The notes under the pieces: model-generated | What the model was told of the DNA's origin: nothing | What the model saw: only the letters and a program-made list of their open reading frames with translations | Database searches by the model: none | Assembly: GCA_947374535.1 (NCBI GenBank) | Contig: CANCCJ010000007.1 | Location: 1 to 64,000, forward strand | Direction of reading: 5' to 3' | DNA length: 64,000 nt | Source: Comamonadaceae bacterium | GTDB taxonomy: Bacteria; Pseudomonadota; Gammaproteobacteria; Burkholderiales; Burkholderiaceae | Shown here: one piece after another, positions 29,370 through 41,628 of the stretch | Numbering within the stretch: position 1 is the first letter of the stretch | Layout of the letters: every line of letters begins with the position of its first letter | Made by a program: the position numbers and the translations under genes

Positions 29370-30782
29370 ATGACCCAGGGCCTCCCCTCTTCAGCCACCG
29401 ACGGCTCACACACCAATTCAGGCAATGGTTTGTGGCAGAGCTGCGTCGATCAATTGGCGCAAGAACTGCCAGAACAACAGTTCAATACCTGGATCAAACC
29501 CTTGGTGGCCAATGTTGCTGAAGACTTCAGCAAAGTGGTAATTTTGGTTGGAAACCGCTTCAAACTTGACTGGATTCGTGCTCAATATGCCAATCGAATT
29601 GCAGGCTTGTTACAGCAAATTTATGGCCAACCAATCCAAGTCGAGTTAGCAATCACTCCCAAAGAAACACCCGTAAGAATTAAGTCTGTCTCTTTTTCAC
29701 AAGAGCTTGAATCTTTACCTGAAAGCTTTGTGGGCCTTGAAGAAGGCATTCCAAGCGGGCCTCGCACACGACTCAATACAGCCCTGACCTTTGACACCTT
29801 GGTCGAAGGTACGGCCAATCGAATGGCGCGTGCTGCAGCCATGCATGTGGCCACCATGCCAGGACAGCTCTACAACCCTTTGTTTATCTACGGCGGTGTT
29901 GGTTTGGGTAAGACCCATTTGATGCACGCGGTGGGTAATAAGCTCTTGTCTGAACGTCCAGACGCCAAAGTTCTCTACATCCATGCTGAGCAATTTGTTT
30001 CGGATGTGGTTAAAGCCTATCAGCGCAAAACTTTTGATGAATTCAAAGAGCGTTACCACTCACTCGATCTGCTGTTGATTGACGATGTCCAGTTCTTTGC
30101 AAACAAAGAACGGACCCAAGAAGAGTTCTTCAACGCCTTTGAAGCCTTGCTTGCCAAAAAGTCTCACATCATCATGACGAGTGACACTTACCCGAAGGGT
30201 TTGACAGACATTCATGAACGCTTGGTGTCACGCTTTGATGCAGGCTTAACCGTCGCTATTGAACCCCCTGAGCTCGAAATGCGTGTGGCTATTTTGATTA
30301 GCAAATCACGCTCGGAAGGCTCTGAAATGCCTGAAGAAGTGGCCTTTTTTGTGGCTAAAAACGTGCGTTCCAACGTGCGTGAGCTCGAAGGTGCTTTGCG
30401 CAAAATCTTGGCGTACTCACGGTTTAACCAGAAAGAAATCTCGATTCAGCTGGCACGTGATGCCCTGCGCGACTTGCTTTCAATTCAAAACCGCCAAATT
30501 TCCGTTGAGAACATTCAAAAAACCGTCGCTGACTATTACAAGATCAAAGTGGCGGACATGTACTCTAAGAAGCGTCCTGCTTCGATTGCACGCCCGCGCC
30601 AGATCGCCATGTACCTAGCCAAGGAACTCACGCAAAAGAGCCTTCCAGAGATCGGAGAGCTGTTTGGGGGTCGTGATCACACAACAGTCCTCCATGCGGT
30701 ACGCAAAATCACGGCTGAGCGCCAACAAATGGCCGACTTGAATCAACAACTGCACGTCCTAGAGCAAACACTCAAAGGCTAA
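29370..30782 (+). CDS. dnaA: Chromosomal replication initiator protein DnaA
   Basis: AAA+ ATPase that binds DnaA boxes and melts oriC. The 470-residue protein has domain I ([25 protein letters not shown]), a short linker, the AAA+ domain with Walker [17 protein letters not shown] and Walker [11 protein letters not shown], and the C-terminal helix-turn-helix with [16 protein letters not shown] chose ATG 29370 (MTQGLPSS). An upstream GTG at 29301 would add 23 unrelated residues and start inside a DnaA box. Confidence 0.97.
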   Translation: MTQGLPSSATDGSHTNSGNGLWQSCVDQLAQELPEQQFNTWIKPLVANVAEDFSKVVILVGNRFKLDWIRAQYANRIAGLLQQIYGQPIQVELAITPKETPVRIKSVSFSQELESLPESFVGLEEGIPSGPRTRLNTALTFDTLVEGTANRMARAAAMHVATMPGQLYNPLFIYGGVGLGKTHLMHAVGNKLLSERPDAKVLYIHAEQFVSDVVKAYQRKTFDEFKERYHSLDLLLIDDVQFFANKERTQEEFFNAFEALLAKKSHIIMTSDTYPKGLTDIHERLVSRFDAGLTVAIEPPELEMRVAILISKSRSEGSEMPEEVAFFVAKNVRSNVRELEGALRKILAYSRFNQKEISIQLARDALRDLLSIQNRQISVENIQKTVADYYKIKVADMYSKKRPASIARPRQIAMYLAKELTQKSLPEIGELFGGRDHTTVLHAVRKITAERQQMADLNQQLHVLEQTLKG

Positions 30783-31013
30783 TCAACCCAAGAACAACCC
30801 TGTGGATGGTTTCTGGATAAGACCAGAGTTATCCACAGAAAAGTAGGAATCAAGAAGTTATCCAATTTTGAACGACAGCAGAAAAGCAAGCTTGCCAACA
30901 CCTTTGCGGTGAGTCCAAGTGCTTGAAAAAAAAGAGGAAAATGCTGTTGTCCACAGAAAGATGCTTTGCTTATCTACTACTACTAATTTAAATAAAGAAA
31001 ACAAGAGGAAGAG
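30783..31013. other. oriC: Probable replication origin (oriC), dnaA-dnaN spacer
   Basis: 231 AT-rich bp. DnaA boxes: TGTGGATGG (30801-30809, weak), TCTGGATAA (30812-30820, one mismatch), TTATCCACA (30829-30837, perfect), TTATCCAAT (30858-30866, weak) and TTGTCCACA (30947-30955, one mismatch). The last box is followed after 18 bp by four CTA triplets (30974-30985) and AATTTAAATAAAG, the layout of the DnaA-trio unwinding element described in Bacillus (box, short spacer, trios, AT-rich duplex). The dnaN ribosome site lies at the right end. Confidence 0.75.
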
Positions 31014-32120
31014 ATGATCGTACTGAAGGCAACACAAGACAAGGTTTTGTCAGTTCTGCAATCTGTTGCAGGCATCGTTGAACGCCGTCACACACTGCCA
31101 ATCTTGGCAAACGTGTTAATCCGCAAAACAGGCAGTGCCCTACAGCTGACGACCAGTGATTTAGAAATTCAAATTCGCACAACGGCTGAACTTGACGGTG
31201 ACGCCGGTAACTTCACCACGACTGTGGGTGCACGCAAGTTGATTGACATCTTGCGCACCATGCCTTCTGACCAAACCGTGAGTTTGGAATCAAGTCAAAA
31301 CAAATTGATTCTGAAAGGTGGCAAGAGCCGCTTTACTTTGCAAAGCTTGCCTGCTGAAGATTTCCCCTTGGTGCAAGAAGCCGCCAGCTTTGGTCCTTCT
31401 TTCAGCGTGCCGCAAAAGACTTTGAAAGAATTGCTGCACCAGGTGTCATTCGCCATGGCTGTGCATGACATCCGTTACTACCTCACTGGCATCTTGTTTG
31501 TGGCAGAAGGCAAACAGCTCAGCTTGGTGGCGACAGATGGCCATCGTTTGGCTTTCTCATCCGCTACTTTGGATGTGGAAGTGCCACGCCAAGAAGTCAT
31601 CTTGCCTCGCAAAACAGTGCTTGAAATGCAGCGCTTGTTGAGTGACAAAGAAGGTGCGATTGAAATGCAGTTCGCTGGTAACCAAGCCAAGTTCACGTTT
31701 GACGGCATGGAATTTGTCACCAAGCTGGTTGAAGGTAAGTTTCCAGACTACAACCGCGTGATTCCAAAGAATCATAAAAACACCATCACCATGGGCCGCA
31801 CTGCTTTGTTGGCTACTTTGCAACGCACAGCGATTTTGACCAGCGAAAAGTTCAAAGGCGTGCGTTTGAACTTGGAACCAGGTGTGTTGCGCGTGGCATC
31901 GAGCAACGCTGAACAAGAAGAAGCGGTAGATGAACTTGAAATTGATTACAACGGCGACGCCATTGAAATTGGTTTCAACGTGACCTATTTGATCGACGCC
32001 TTGACCAATATGGACCAAGACATGGTGCAAGTGGATTTGGCTGATTCCAACAGCTCAGCCCTCATCACCATTCCTGAAAACACCACTTTCAAATATGTGG
32101 TGATGCCAATGCGTATTTAA
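31014..32120 (+). CDS. dnaN: DNA polymerase III beta subunit (sliding clamp)
   Basis: Forms the dimeric ring that tethers polymerase III to DNA. The 368 residues and three repeated clamp domains match the family; LPILANVLIRK, YYLTGILFVAEGKQLSLVATDGHRLA and the C-terminal YVVMPMRI are typical. An AAGAGGAAGAG purine stretch before the ATG gives a strong ribosome site. It is followed by gyrB after 68 bp. Confidence 0.97.
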   Translation: MIVLKATQDKVLSVLQSVAGIVERRHTLPILANVLIRKTGSALQLTTSDLEIQIRTTAELDGDAGNFTTTVGARKLIDILRTMPSDQTVSLESSQNKLILKGGKSRFTLQSLPAEDFPLVQEAASFGPSFSVPQKTLKELLHQVSFAMAVHDIRYYLTGILFVAEGKQLSLVATDGHRLAFSSATLDVEVPRQEVILPRKTVLEMQRLLSDKEGAIEMQFAGNQAKFTFDGMEFVTKLVEGKFPDYNRVIPKNHKNTITMGRTALLATLQRTAILTSEKFKGVRLNLEPGVLRVASSNAEQEEAVDELEIDYNGDAIEIGFNVTYLIDALTNMDQDMVQVDLADSNSSALITIPENTTFKYVVMPMRI

Positions 32121-32149
32121 CGCATTGCTTTATCTCTTTTTACGATTGA

Positions 32150-35229
<3,080 letters not shown>

Positions 35230-35343
35230 AGTGATTCCTTGAAGAAAGAGGCGAAATGCCTCTACCAAGTTCTAACTGTGAACCGTTTGTGTCATTCGTC
35301 CATGACTTAAATCAGAAGTTACGTAAAGTTTTGTTTCGCAGGT

Positions 35344-36210
35344 TTAGCCCATTAAGCCCGCACGAAAGTCATCTACCGCTTGCACCAGCTCTTCACGCGT
35401 GTTCATCACGAAAGGGCCGTATTGCGCGATGGGTTCATGTAAAGGCTTGCCAGCAATCAAAATCGCGCGTGTGTTGGCTTGTTGCGCACGCAAGACTACA
35501 CCGTTACCTTCGTTGTTCAGCACGGCCATGCGCTTGATCGGCACAGCGCTTGTGTGATCACCCTGCACCACCTCTAAGCCGCCTCGATACACATACACAA
35601 AGGCATTGTGTGAAGTGGGTAGGGCTTGTTCAAACACCGCGCCCTCATTGTTGGGAAAATGCAAATCTAAGTACAAAGGTTCGGTGTGTTCGCGTTGCAT
35701 CGCGCCATCTGTGTTGTGTGACTGGCCCGCTATCACGCGTATCAACACGCCCTTATCGGTGGTGACTTCAGGAATGTCATCGCTTTGGATGTCGCGGTAC
35801 CAAGGCTCGCACAACTTGTTGTTGGCAGGTAGATTGAGCCAGAGTTGAAAGCCTTCCATCACACCTTCCTCTTGCTCAGGCATTTCGCTGTGGGTGAGGC
35901 CCCGTCCAGCCGTCATCCATTGCACACCGCCGTTTTGGAGCAAGCCTTCGTGGCCGCTGCTGTCTTTGTGGCGCATGCGTCCCGCGATCATGTAGGTCAC
36001 GGTCTCAAAGCCGCGGTGAGGGTGGTTGGGAAAGCCCGCGATGTAGTCGCCGGGGTTGTCGCTGCCAAAGGCGTCGAGCATCAAGAAGGGGTCTAGGCGC
36101 TCTTGCAAATCATGGCTGAGCACACGCGTCAGGCGCACGCCCGCGCCGTCTTTGGTGTCTTGGCCTTGCACCAAACGCTCGACACCACGCGCTTGAGTAA
36201 CGGGACTCAT
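35344..36210 (-). CDS. Pirin family protein
   Basis: A 288-residue bicupin. The N-terminal cupin has the pirin metal-binding pattern HPHRGFETVTYMIAGRMRHKDSSGHEG (His residues near 64-66 and 80-90), followed by GGVQWMTAGRGLTHSEMP. Bacterial pirins are variously quercetinases, redox sensors or regulators of central metabolism, so the activity cannot be assigned. Its ATG overlaps the stop of the copper-chaperone gene, making a two-gene operon divergent from copA. Confidence 0.92.
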   Translation of the reverse strand: MSPVTQARGVERLVQGQDTKDGAGVRLTRVLSHDLQERLDPFLMLDAFGSDNPGDYIAGFPNHPHRGFETVTYMIAGRMRHKDSSGHEGLLQNGGVQWMTAGRGLTHSEMPEQEEGVMEGFQLWLNLPANNKLCEPWYRDIQSDDIPEVTTDKGVLIRVIAGQSHNTDGAMQREHTEPLYLDLHFPNNEGAVFEQALPTSHNAFVYVYRGGLEVVQGDHTSAVPIKRMAVLNNEGNGVVLRAQQANTRAILIAGKPLHEPIAQYGPFVMNTREELVQAVDDFRAGLMG

Positions 36211-36401
36211 ACGGTTTGATACCCTTCTTCAGCAATGGCGTGCGCCAGCGTGTCGCGGGCTTGTTCGCTTTGCACCACCACTTTGTTGTGGCTGCGGTCA
36301 ATCTCAATGTGCGCTTGTGGGTCTAAGCGCATCAGTGCTTTCTTAACGGCCATTTCGCAGTGGCCGCAAGTCATTCCCTGTACGTCAAATGTGTGTTCCA
36401 T
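36207..36401 (-). CDS. copZ: Heavy-metal-associated domain protein (CopZ-like copper chaperone)
   Basis: A 64-residue ferredoxin-like HMA domain with the Cu(I) motif GMTCGHC (Cys12 and Cys15). Proteins of this kind hand Cu(I) to the HMA domain of CopA-type ATPases. It is divergent from copA across a 33-bp spacer, with AGGAG 6 nt before its ATG. Coupling to pirin (ATGA overlap) is unusual for this chaperone. Confidence 0.9.
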   Translation of the reverse strand: MEHTFDVQGMTCGHCEMAVKKALMRLDPQAHIEIDRSHNKVVVQSEQARDTLAHAIAEEGYQTV

Positions 36402-36418
36402 ATGTGGCTCCTGCTAAA

Positions 36419-36434
36419 GATGTAACCTTACATC
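36419..36434. promoter_or_regulatory. Inverted repeat abutting the copA start codon
   Basis: GATGTAACCTTACATC: seven-base arms GATGTAA/TTACATC around CC, ending one base before the copA ATG in a 33-bp divergent spacer. The place fits an operator controlling both copA and copZ-pirin. It does not match the CueR, CopY or CsoR consensus sites I know. Confidence 0.5.
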
Positions 36435-38669
36435 ATGAATGAATTGTCCTGCGATATTGGCATTGGTGGCATGACGTGCGCATCTTGTGTGGCCCGTGTG
36501 GAGCGCGCAATTGCGAAGCTGCCGGGGGTTGAGAGCGTTAGCGTGAACCTAGCGACTGAGTCTGCCCGCGTGACGTGGGCGGCATCCCAAGTCCAAGAAG
36601 ACACCCAAACCCAACAAGCCCGCTTGCGCCGCGCCGTGCGTGATGCTGGGTACGAACCATTGGTTGCCGAGCATTTGGAGCAGTCACCCGTCAGCGCTTG
36701 GGCGGGCTTTGCCCCAGTGGCCGCTGGTCTGTTGCTGAGCACGCCCTTGCTTTTACCGATGCTGGCAGACCTTTTCGATGCGCACTGGATGCTGCCCCCG
36801 CTGTCGCAGTTTGTGTTGGCCACGCCGGTGCAGTTTGTTTTGGGTGCTCGTTTTTACAAAGCGGGTTGGCATGCGGTGCTGGCGGGCAGCGGCAATATGG
36901 ATTTGCTGGTGGCTTTGGGCACCTCGGCTGGCTGGGCTTTGTCTGTTTGGTTGTGGCTGATGGCCCCCGCAAATGAGATGGTGCATTTGTATTTCGAAGC
37001 GTCGGCGGTTGTTATTACCTTGGTGCTGCTGGGTAAATGGCTGGAAGCTCGGGCCAAGCGTCAAACCACCGATGCCATTCGCGCCTTGCACGCCTTGCGC
37101 CCTGCGCGTGCACGCGTGATCACCTTGGATGGTGAAGTCGACATTCCAATTGAAGAGCTGCTGGTGGGCGACCGCCTGGTGGTATTGCCAGGCGAGCGCT
37201 TTGCCGCAGATGGCGCGTTGCTGGAAGGGCAAACTCAAGTGGACGAGTCCATGCTCACGGGCGAGCCGTTGCCGGTGCACAAAGACGTGGATGCGCGTGT
37301 GACGGGCGGCAGCATCAACGGCGAAGGCCGAGTGGTGATTCGTGTGAGCGCCACAGGCACGGCTACGGTGTTGTCCAACATCATCCGCTTGGTGGAGGAT
37401 GCGCAAGCGGCTAAGGCGCCTATCCAACGTTTGGTAGACCAAGTGTCTTCCGTGTTCGTCCCAGTGGTGTTGGTGTTTGCGCTGGCGACCTTGATGGCTT
37501 GGTGGTTCACGGGTCATAGCCTAGAAGAGTCGCTCATTGACTGTGTGGCGGTGCTGGTCATTGCTTGCCCGTGTGCCTTGGGTTTAGCGACACCCGCCGC
37601 CATCATGGCCGGCACGGGTGTGGCGGCTAAGCACGGCATTCTCATCAAAGATGCTCAAGCGTTAGAGGTGGCTCACCATGTCGACACGGTGGCGTTTGAC
37701 AAAACTGGCACCTTGACCGTGGGGCAACCGCGTTTGTTGTCTTTGCATGCCGCAGAGCATGCAAACGAACAAGCCTTGCTCGCTTTGGCTGCGGGTTTGC
37801 AAAGCGGCAGCCAACATCCTTTGGCACATGCGGTGCTGCAGGCGGCCAAGGCGCAAAACGTGACATTCCTTGCGCCAGAAAGCGTCAAGGCCGTCCCTGG
37901 ATTCGGCAGCGAAGGGGTGGTGCAGAGCCGCACTTTGTTGCTGGGAAGTTTGCGTTGGATGGCCGCACTCGAAGTGCCAGATGGCGCATGGCAAATCCAA
38001 GCCCAAGCGCTGCAAGCCCAAGGTGCGACGGTTTCGGTGCTGGCCGAACGCACCGCACACGGTGTGGAGGCGCTCGCCGTATTGGCCTTTGGTGATGAGC
38101 CCAAACCCGGTGTGCAAGCGGCTATCGCAGTGTTGCGCGCGCGTGGCTTGCGCTTGGTGATGATTTCTGGTGACAACGAAGGCGCCGCTCAGGCCATGGC
38201 CGCCCGTTTGGGGATACGCGCGGACGAAGTCCATGCCGAGGTCATGCCCGGCGACAAAGCTGCCTTGGTGAAGCGCTTGCAGCACAATGAAAACGGCGCC
38301 CCCCATGTGGTGGCTTTTGTGGGTGATGGCATCAACGATGCCCCCGCGTTGGCAGCCGCCGACGTGGGCTTGGCCATGGCCAATTTGAATGCGGACGGCC
38401 AAGGCGGTGGCACGGACGTGGCGATGCAGGCCGCGGGCATCACGCTCATGCGCGGCGATGTGGTTTTGGTGGCTGGTGCGCTGGATATTTCGGCGCGTAC
38501 CGTGTCCAAAATTCGTCAGAACTTGTTTTGGGCCTTTGTTTACAACACGGCGGGTATTCCGCTGGCGGCTCTGGGTTATCTGAACCCCGTGGTGGCGGGT
38601 GCGGCGATGGCGCTTAGCTCGGTCAGTGTGATGAGCAATGCTTTGTTGCTCAAGCGTTGGAAGCCCTAA
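36435..38669 (+). CDS. copA: Copper-translocating P1B-type ATPase
   Basis: Exports Cu(I) from the cytoplasm. The 744-residue protein has one N-terminal HMA domain (GMTCASC, Cys15/Cys18), about eight membrane helices, the actuator TGE loop (SMLTGEPLPV), the membrane metal site CPC at 378-380 in IACPCALG, the phosphorylated Asp422 in DKTGT, and GDGINDAPALAAADVG. The C-terminal MSNALLLKRW is typical. The palindrome leaves no room for a Shine-Dalgarno upstream, so the mRNA may be leaderless. Confidence 0.95.
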   Translation: MNELSCDIGIGGMTCASCVARVERAIAKLPGVESVSVNLATESARVTWAASQVQEDTQTQQARLRRAVRDAGYEPLVAEHLEQSPVSAWAGFAPVAAGLLLSTPLLLPMLADLFDAHWMLPPLSQFVLATPVQFVLGARFYKAGWHAVLAGSGNMDLLVALGTSAGWALSVWLWLMAPANEMVHLYFEASAVVITLVLLGKWLEARAKRQTTDAIRALHALRPARARVITLDGEVDIPIEELLVGDRLVVLPGERFAADGALLEGQTQVDESMLTGEPLPVHKDVDARVTGGSINGEGRVVIRVSATGTATVLSNIIRLVEDAQAAKAPIQRLVDQVSSVFVPVVLVFALATLMAWWFTGHSLEESLIDCVAVLVIACPCALGLATPAAIMAGTGVAAKHGILIKDAQALEVAHHVDTVAFDKTGTLTVGQPRLLSLHAAEHANEQALLALAAGLQSGSQHPLAHAVLQAAKAQNVTFLAPESVKAVPGFGSEGVVQSRTLLLGSLRWMAALEVPDGAWQIQAQALQAQGATVSVLAERTAHGVEALAVLAFGDEPKPGVQAAIAVLRARGLRLVMISGDNEGAAQAMAARLGIRADEVHAEVMPGDKAALVKRLQHNENGAPHVVAFVGDGINDAPALAAADVGLAMANLNADGQGGGTDVAMQAAGITLMRGDVVLVAGALDISARTVSKIRQNLFWAFVYNTAGIPLAALGYLNPVVAGAAMALSSVSVMSNALLLKRWKP

Positions 38670-38857
38670 ACCGCTAGTCGCTCGCATTCGCTTTTTGGGC
38701 TTGGCCACCGTCAGTGAATATGTGCGCAAAGCCCCCACGGTTTGCGGGTGAGCATCACTTTGAACAAGCCCTTGTAAAATCGCCCCCTCGGCTAAAAGGG
38801 CGGCGCATAGCCAGACCCGGCGGCCCCGCATTTGCGCACACCCCAAAGGTTGGTTTT

Positions 38858-40897
38858 ATGTTGTACCCCCAAGAGTTTGATGTCATCGTCGTTGGCGGTG
38901 GCCACGCCGGCACAGAGGCAGCGCTGGCCGCTGCGCGCATGGGCGCCAAAACTTTGCTTTTAAGCCACAACATCGAGACCTTGGGTCAGATGAGCTGCAA
39001 CCCATCCATCGGCGGTATTGGCAAAGGCCACTTGGTCAAAGAGGTGGACGCTTTGGGTGGGGCCATGGCTTTGGCGACAGACGAGGGCGGCATTCAGTTC
39101 CGAATTTTGAACAGTTCCAAAGGCCCCGCTGTGCGTGCCACCCGTGCACAGGCCGATCGTATTTTGTACAAAGCTGCCATCCGTCGCATGCTTGAAAACC
39201 AGCCCAATTTGTGGCTGTTCCAGCAAGCGGTGGATGACTTGATGGTGGAGGGCGAGCGCGTGGTTGGGGCTCGCACCCAAGCTGGCATTCAATTTCGCAG
39301 CCGCACGGTGGTGCTGACGGCGGGGACGTTCCTTGACGGCAAGATCCATGTGGGCTTGAACAACTATGCCGGTGGCCGCGCAGGTGACCCGCCTGCCGTC
39401 AGTTTGTCTGCGCGACTCAAAGAGCTCAAGCTGCCACAAGGTCGCCTCAAGACCGGCACGCCGCCACGTATCGATGGCCGAACGATTGATTTCAGCCAAT
39501 GCACCGAGCAGCCGGGCGATGGCGTGCTTTCGCAGACGGAGACAGGCGCAGCTTCGGCTGGCGTGTTGGGCGAGGTGCCCGTTTTCAGCTTTATGGGGCG
39601 TGCATCCATGCACCCACAACATATGCCGTGTTGGGTGACACACACCAACCAGCGCACCCACGACATCATCCGTTCCGGCTTTGACCGCAGCCCCATGTTT
39701 ACCGGCAAGATTGAGGGTGTGGGCCCGCGCTATTGCCCGAGCGTAGAAGACAAGATCAACCGCTTTGCCGATAAAGACAGCCACCAAATTTTCTTGGAGC
39801 CTGAGGGCCTGACCACCCACGAGTACTACCCCAACGGCATCAGCACCAGTTTGCCGTTTGACATTCAGTACGAGCTGGTTCGCTCGATGAAGGGCTTGGA
39901 AAATGCCCACATCATTCGGCCCGGTTATGCCATTGAGTACGACTACTTTGACCCGCGCGAACTCAAGCGCAGTTTCGAAACCCGGGCTATTGGCGGCTTG
40001 TTTTTTGCTGGGCAAATCAACGGCACCACGGGTTATGAAGAGGCGGCGGCCCAAGGTTTGTTTGCCGGCATCAACGCGGCGCTTCAATGCCGTCGCTTGG
40101 CGGGTGCAGCCAACGACTTTGGTGGCGCTTGGACGCCAGGCCGTGACTTGGCTTACTTGGGTGTTTTGGTCGATGACCTGACCACCAAGGGAGTGACTGA
40201 GCCCTACCGTATGTTCACCAGCCGTGCTGAGTTCCGTTTGCAACTTCGTGAAGACAATGCCGACGTTCGTTTGACGGAGATTGGCCGTCAGATGGGCTTG
40301 GTGGACGATGCGCGCTGGGAGTCTTTTAGCCGTAAGCAAGAGGCTGTTTCACGTGAAACAGAGCGCCTCAAGTCCATCTGGGTTAATCCGCGTAACTTGC
40401 CAGTCGTCGAGGCCGAGCGCGTCTTAGGCAAGGCCATTGATCGCGAATACAACTTGGCTGACTTGCTGCGACGTCCTGATGTGAGCTATCAAGGACTCAT
40501 GTCCCTAGACGAGTCCAAGTACAAAAACCAAGAGATTGCCGACGCTTTGGCTGGCGATGAGGTTTCACGTGAAACAACCCGAGCGGTCATTGAGCAGATC
40601 GAAATTGCCGCCAAATACTCTGGCTACATCGACCGTCAGCGTGAGGAGGTGGGGCGCGCTGCCCACTACGAGAATCTCAAATTGCCTGAAAGCTTGGATT
40701 ACAACCAAGTCACTGCGCTGTCGTTTGAGGTGCGTCAGCGCTTGAGTCGCCAGCGTCCCGAGACTTTGGGTCAGGCGTCGCGCATGTCTGGCATCACGCC
40801 CGCAGCGATTTCTTTGTTGCTGATTCACTTGAAGCGATCACGCATCAAAGGCTTTGCCTTGGATGCTGTGGTCAGCAGCGCAAGCGAGGCGGCTTGA
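38858..40897 (+). CDS. mnmG: tRNA uridine-5-carboxymethylaminomethyl(34) synthesis enzyme MnmG
   Basis: FAD-dependent partner of MnmE in wobble uridine modification. The 679-residue protein has the dinucleotide motif [14 protein letters not shown] at its N-terminus, and the Cys motifs [18 protein letters not shown] and [10 protein letters not shown] are characteristic. I chose ATG 38858; the frame is open to 38714 but [15 protein letters not shown] is the family start. A possible -10, TAAAAT, is at 38775-38780. The coding sequence contains two parS sites, which encode the VSRET peptide twice. The 188 bp before it hold nothing else recognised. First gene of a long array through 48085. Confidence 0.96.
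   Translation: MLYPQEFDVIVVGGGHAGTEAALAAARMGAKTLLLSHNIETLGQMSCNPSIGGIGKGHLVKEVDALGGAMALATDEGGIQFRILNSSKGPAVRATRAQADRILYKAAIRRMLENQPNLWLFQQAVDDLMVEGERVVGARTQAGIQFRSRTVVLTAGTFLDGKIHVGLNNYAGGRAGDPPAVSLSARLKELKLPQGRLKTGTPPRIDGRTIDFSQCTEQPGDGVLSQTETGAASAGVLGEVPVFSFMGRASMHPQHMPCWVTHTNQRTHDIIRSGFDRSPMFTGKIEGVGPRYCPSVEDKINRFADKDSHQIFLEPEGLTTHEYYPNGISTSLPFDIQYELVRSMKGLENAHIIRPGYAIEYDYFDPRELKRSFETRAIGGLFFAGQINGTTGYEEAAAQGLFAGINAALQCRRLAGAANDFGGAWTPGRDLAYLGVLVDDLTTKGVTEPYRMFTSRAEFRLQLREDNADVRLTEIGRQMGLVDDARWESFSRKQEAVSRETERLKSIWVNPRNLPVVEAERVLGKAIDREYNLADLLRRPDVSYQGLMSLDESKYKNQEIADALAGDEVSRETTRAVIEQIEIAAKYSGYIDRQREEVGRAAHYENLKLPESLDYNQVTALSFEVRQRLSRQRPETLGQASRMSGITPAAISLLLIHLKRSRIKGFALDAVVSSASEAA
40345..40360. 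other. parS: parS site, perfect consensus, inside mnmG
   Basis: TGTTTCACGTGAAACA is an exact match to the conserved chromosomal parS palindrome bound by ParB. It lies in frame within mnmG, encoding part of EAVSRETER. Confidence 0.95.
40561..40576. other. parS: parS site, one mismatch, inside mnmG
   Basis: GGTTTCACGTGAAACA differs from the parS consensus only at the first base. It encodes part of DEVSRETTR, the second VSRET in MnmG, 216 bp from the first site. Confidence 0.88.
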
Positions 40898-41598
40898 TGC
40901 ATCCCTTGTTGCCTGTCTTGCAAAAAGGACTGGATGGTTTGGGCTTGTCGTTGACGGATGAGCAGCAGGCTCAGCTTTTGGCCTACATGGATTTGATTGG
41001 CAAATGGACCAAGGTTTACAACCTGACTGCTGTGCGTGATGCCAATGAGATGCTGACGCACCATCTACTTGACAGTTTGGCCGTCATCGCGCCGTTGCGC
41101 CGTGAACTGAAGACGTTGGCTTTGCCTGCTGCTGTGTCTCCTGTTGAGCAAAGCGTTGCACCCAAAGAGTTAAGAGTCCAGCCGACTTATAAGTTGTTGG
41201 ACGTGGGCGCTGGTGCCGGCCTGCCCGGCATCGTCATTGCTATCACTTGCCCTGAAGTCTTGGTCACCTGTGTGGATACGGTTGCCAAGAAGGCGGCCTT
41301 CATTCAGCAAGTGGCTGCCACGCTCAGGCTGCCCAATCTCAAGGGTTTGCACGCACGGGTTGAAAGTTTGACCCAGCCCTACGATGTGGTTTGCTCACGG
41401 GCTTTTGCCTCGTTGATCGACTTCACCACTTGGTCTAAGTCCGCGTTGGCGCCACATGGCGTATGGATGGCGATGAAGGGCAAACACCCCGATCAAGAGA
41501 TGGCGGTGTTGCCCGAATCGACCCATGTGTTTCACGTGGAACAGCTGCAAGTGCCCGGCCTAGATGCCGAACGCTGCATCGTTTGGATGCGCGGTTAA
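40897..41598 (+). CDS. rsmG: 16S rRNA (guanine-527-N7)-methyltransferase
   Basis: Methylates N7 of G527 in 16S rRNA. In the 233-residue Rossmann methyltransferase, LLDVGAGAGLPGIVIAI binds SAM and SRAFASLIDF is conserved. ATG 40897 shares a base with the mnmG stop (TGATG). Compared with E. coli RsmG, roughly 25 extra residues (about 69-97, LKTLALPAAVSPVEQ onward) sit between the N-terminal helices and the SAM motif, probably a surface loop. A parS site lies near its 3' end. Confidence 0.94.
   Translation: MHPLLPVLQKGLDGLGLSLTDEQQAQLLAYMDLIGKWTKVYNLTAVRDANEMLTHHLLDSLAVIAPLRRELKTLALPAAVSPVEQSVAPKELRVQPTYKLLDVGAGAGLPGIVIAITCPEVLVTCVDTVAKKAAFIQQVAATLRLPNLKGLHARVESLTQPYDVVCSRAFASLIDFTTWSKSALAPHGVWMAMKGKHPDQEMAVLPESTHVFHVEQLQVPGLDAERCIVWMRG
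41528..41543. other. parS: parS site, one mismatch, inside rsmG
   Basis: TGTTTCACGTGGAACA differs from the parS consensus at one base in the right arm. It lies near the 3' end of rsmG, about 750 bp before parA. Confidence 0.82.
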
Positions 41599-41628
41599 AC
41601 TTCTTTCAGTTTTAGATCTGAGGTTTTC

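Noticed and set aside
38960..40339. 459-codon open frame antisense to mnmG
   Set aside because: mnmG is unambiguous on the other strand and the antisense product has no motif or ribosome site.
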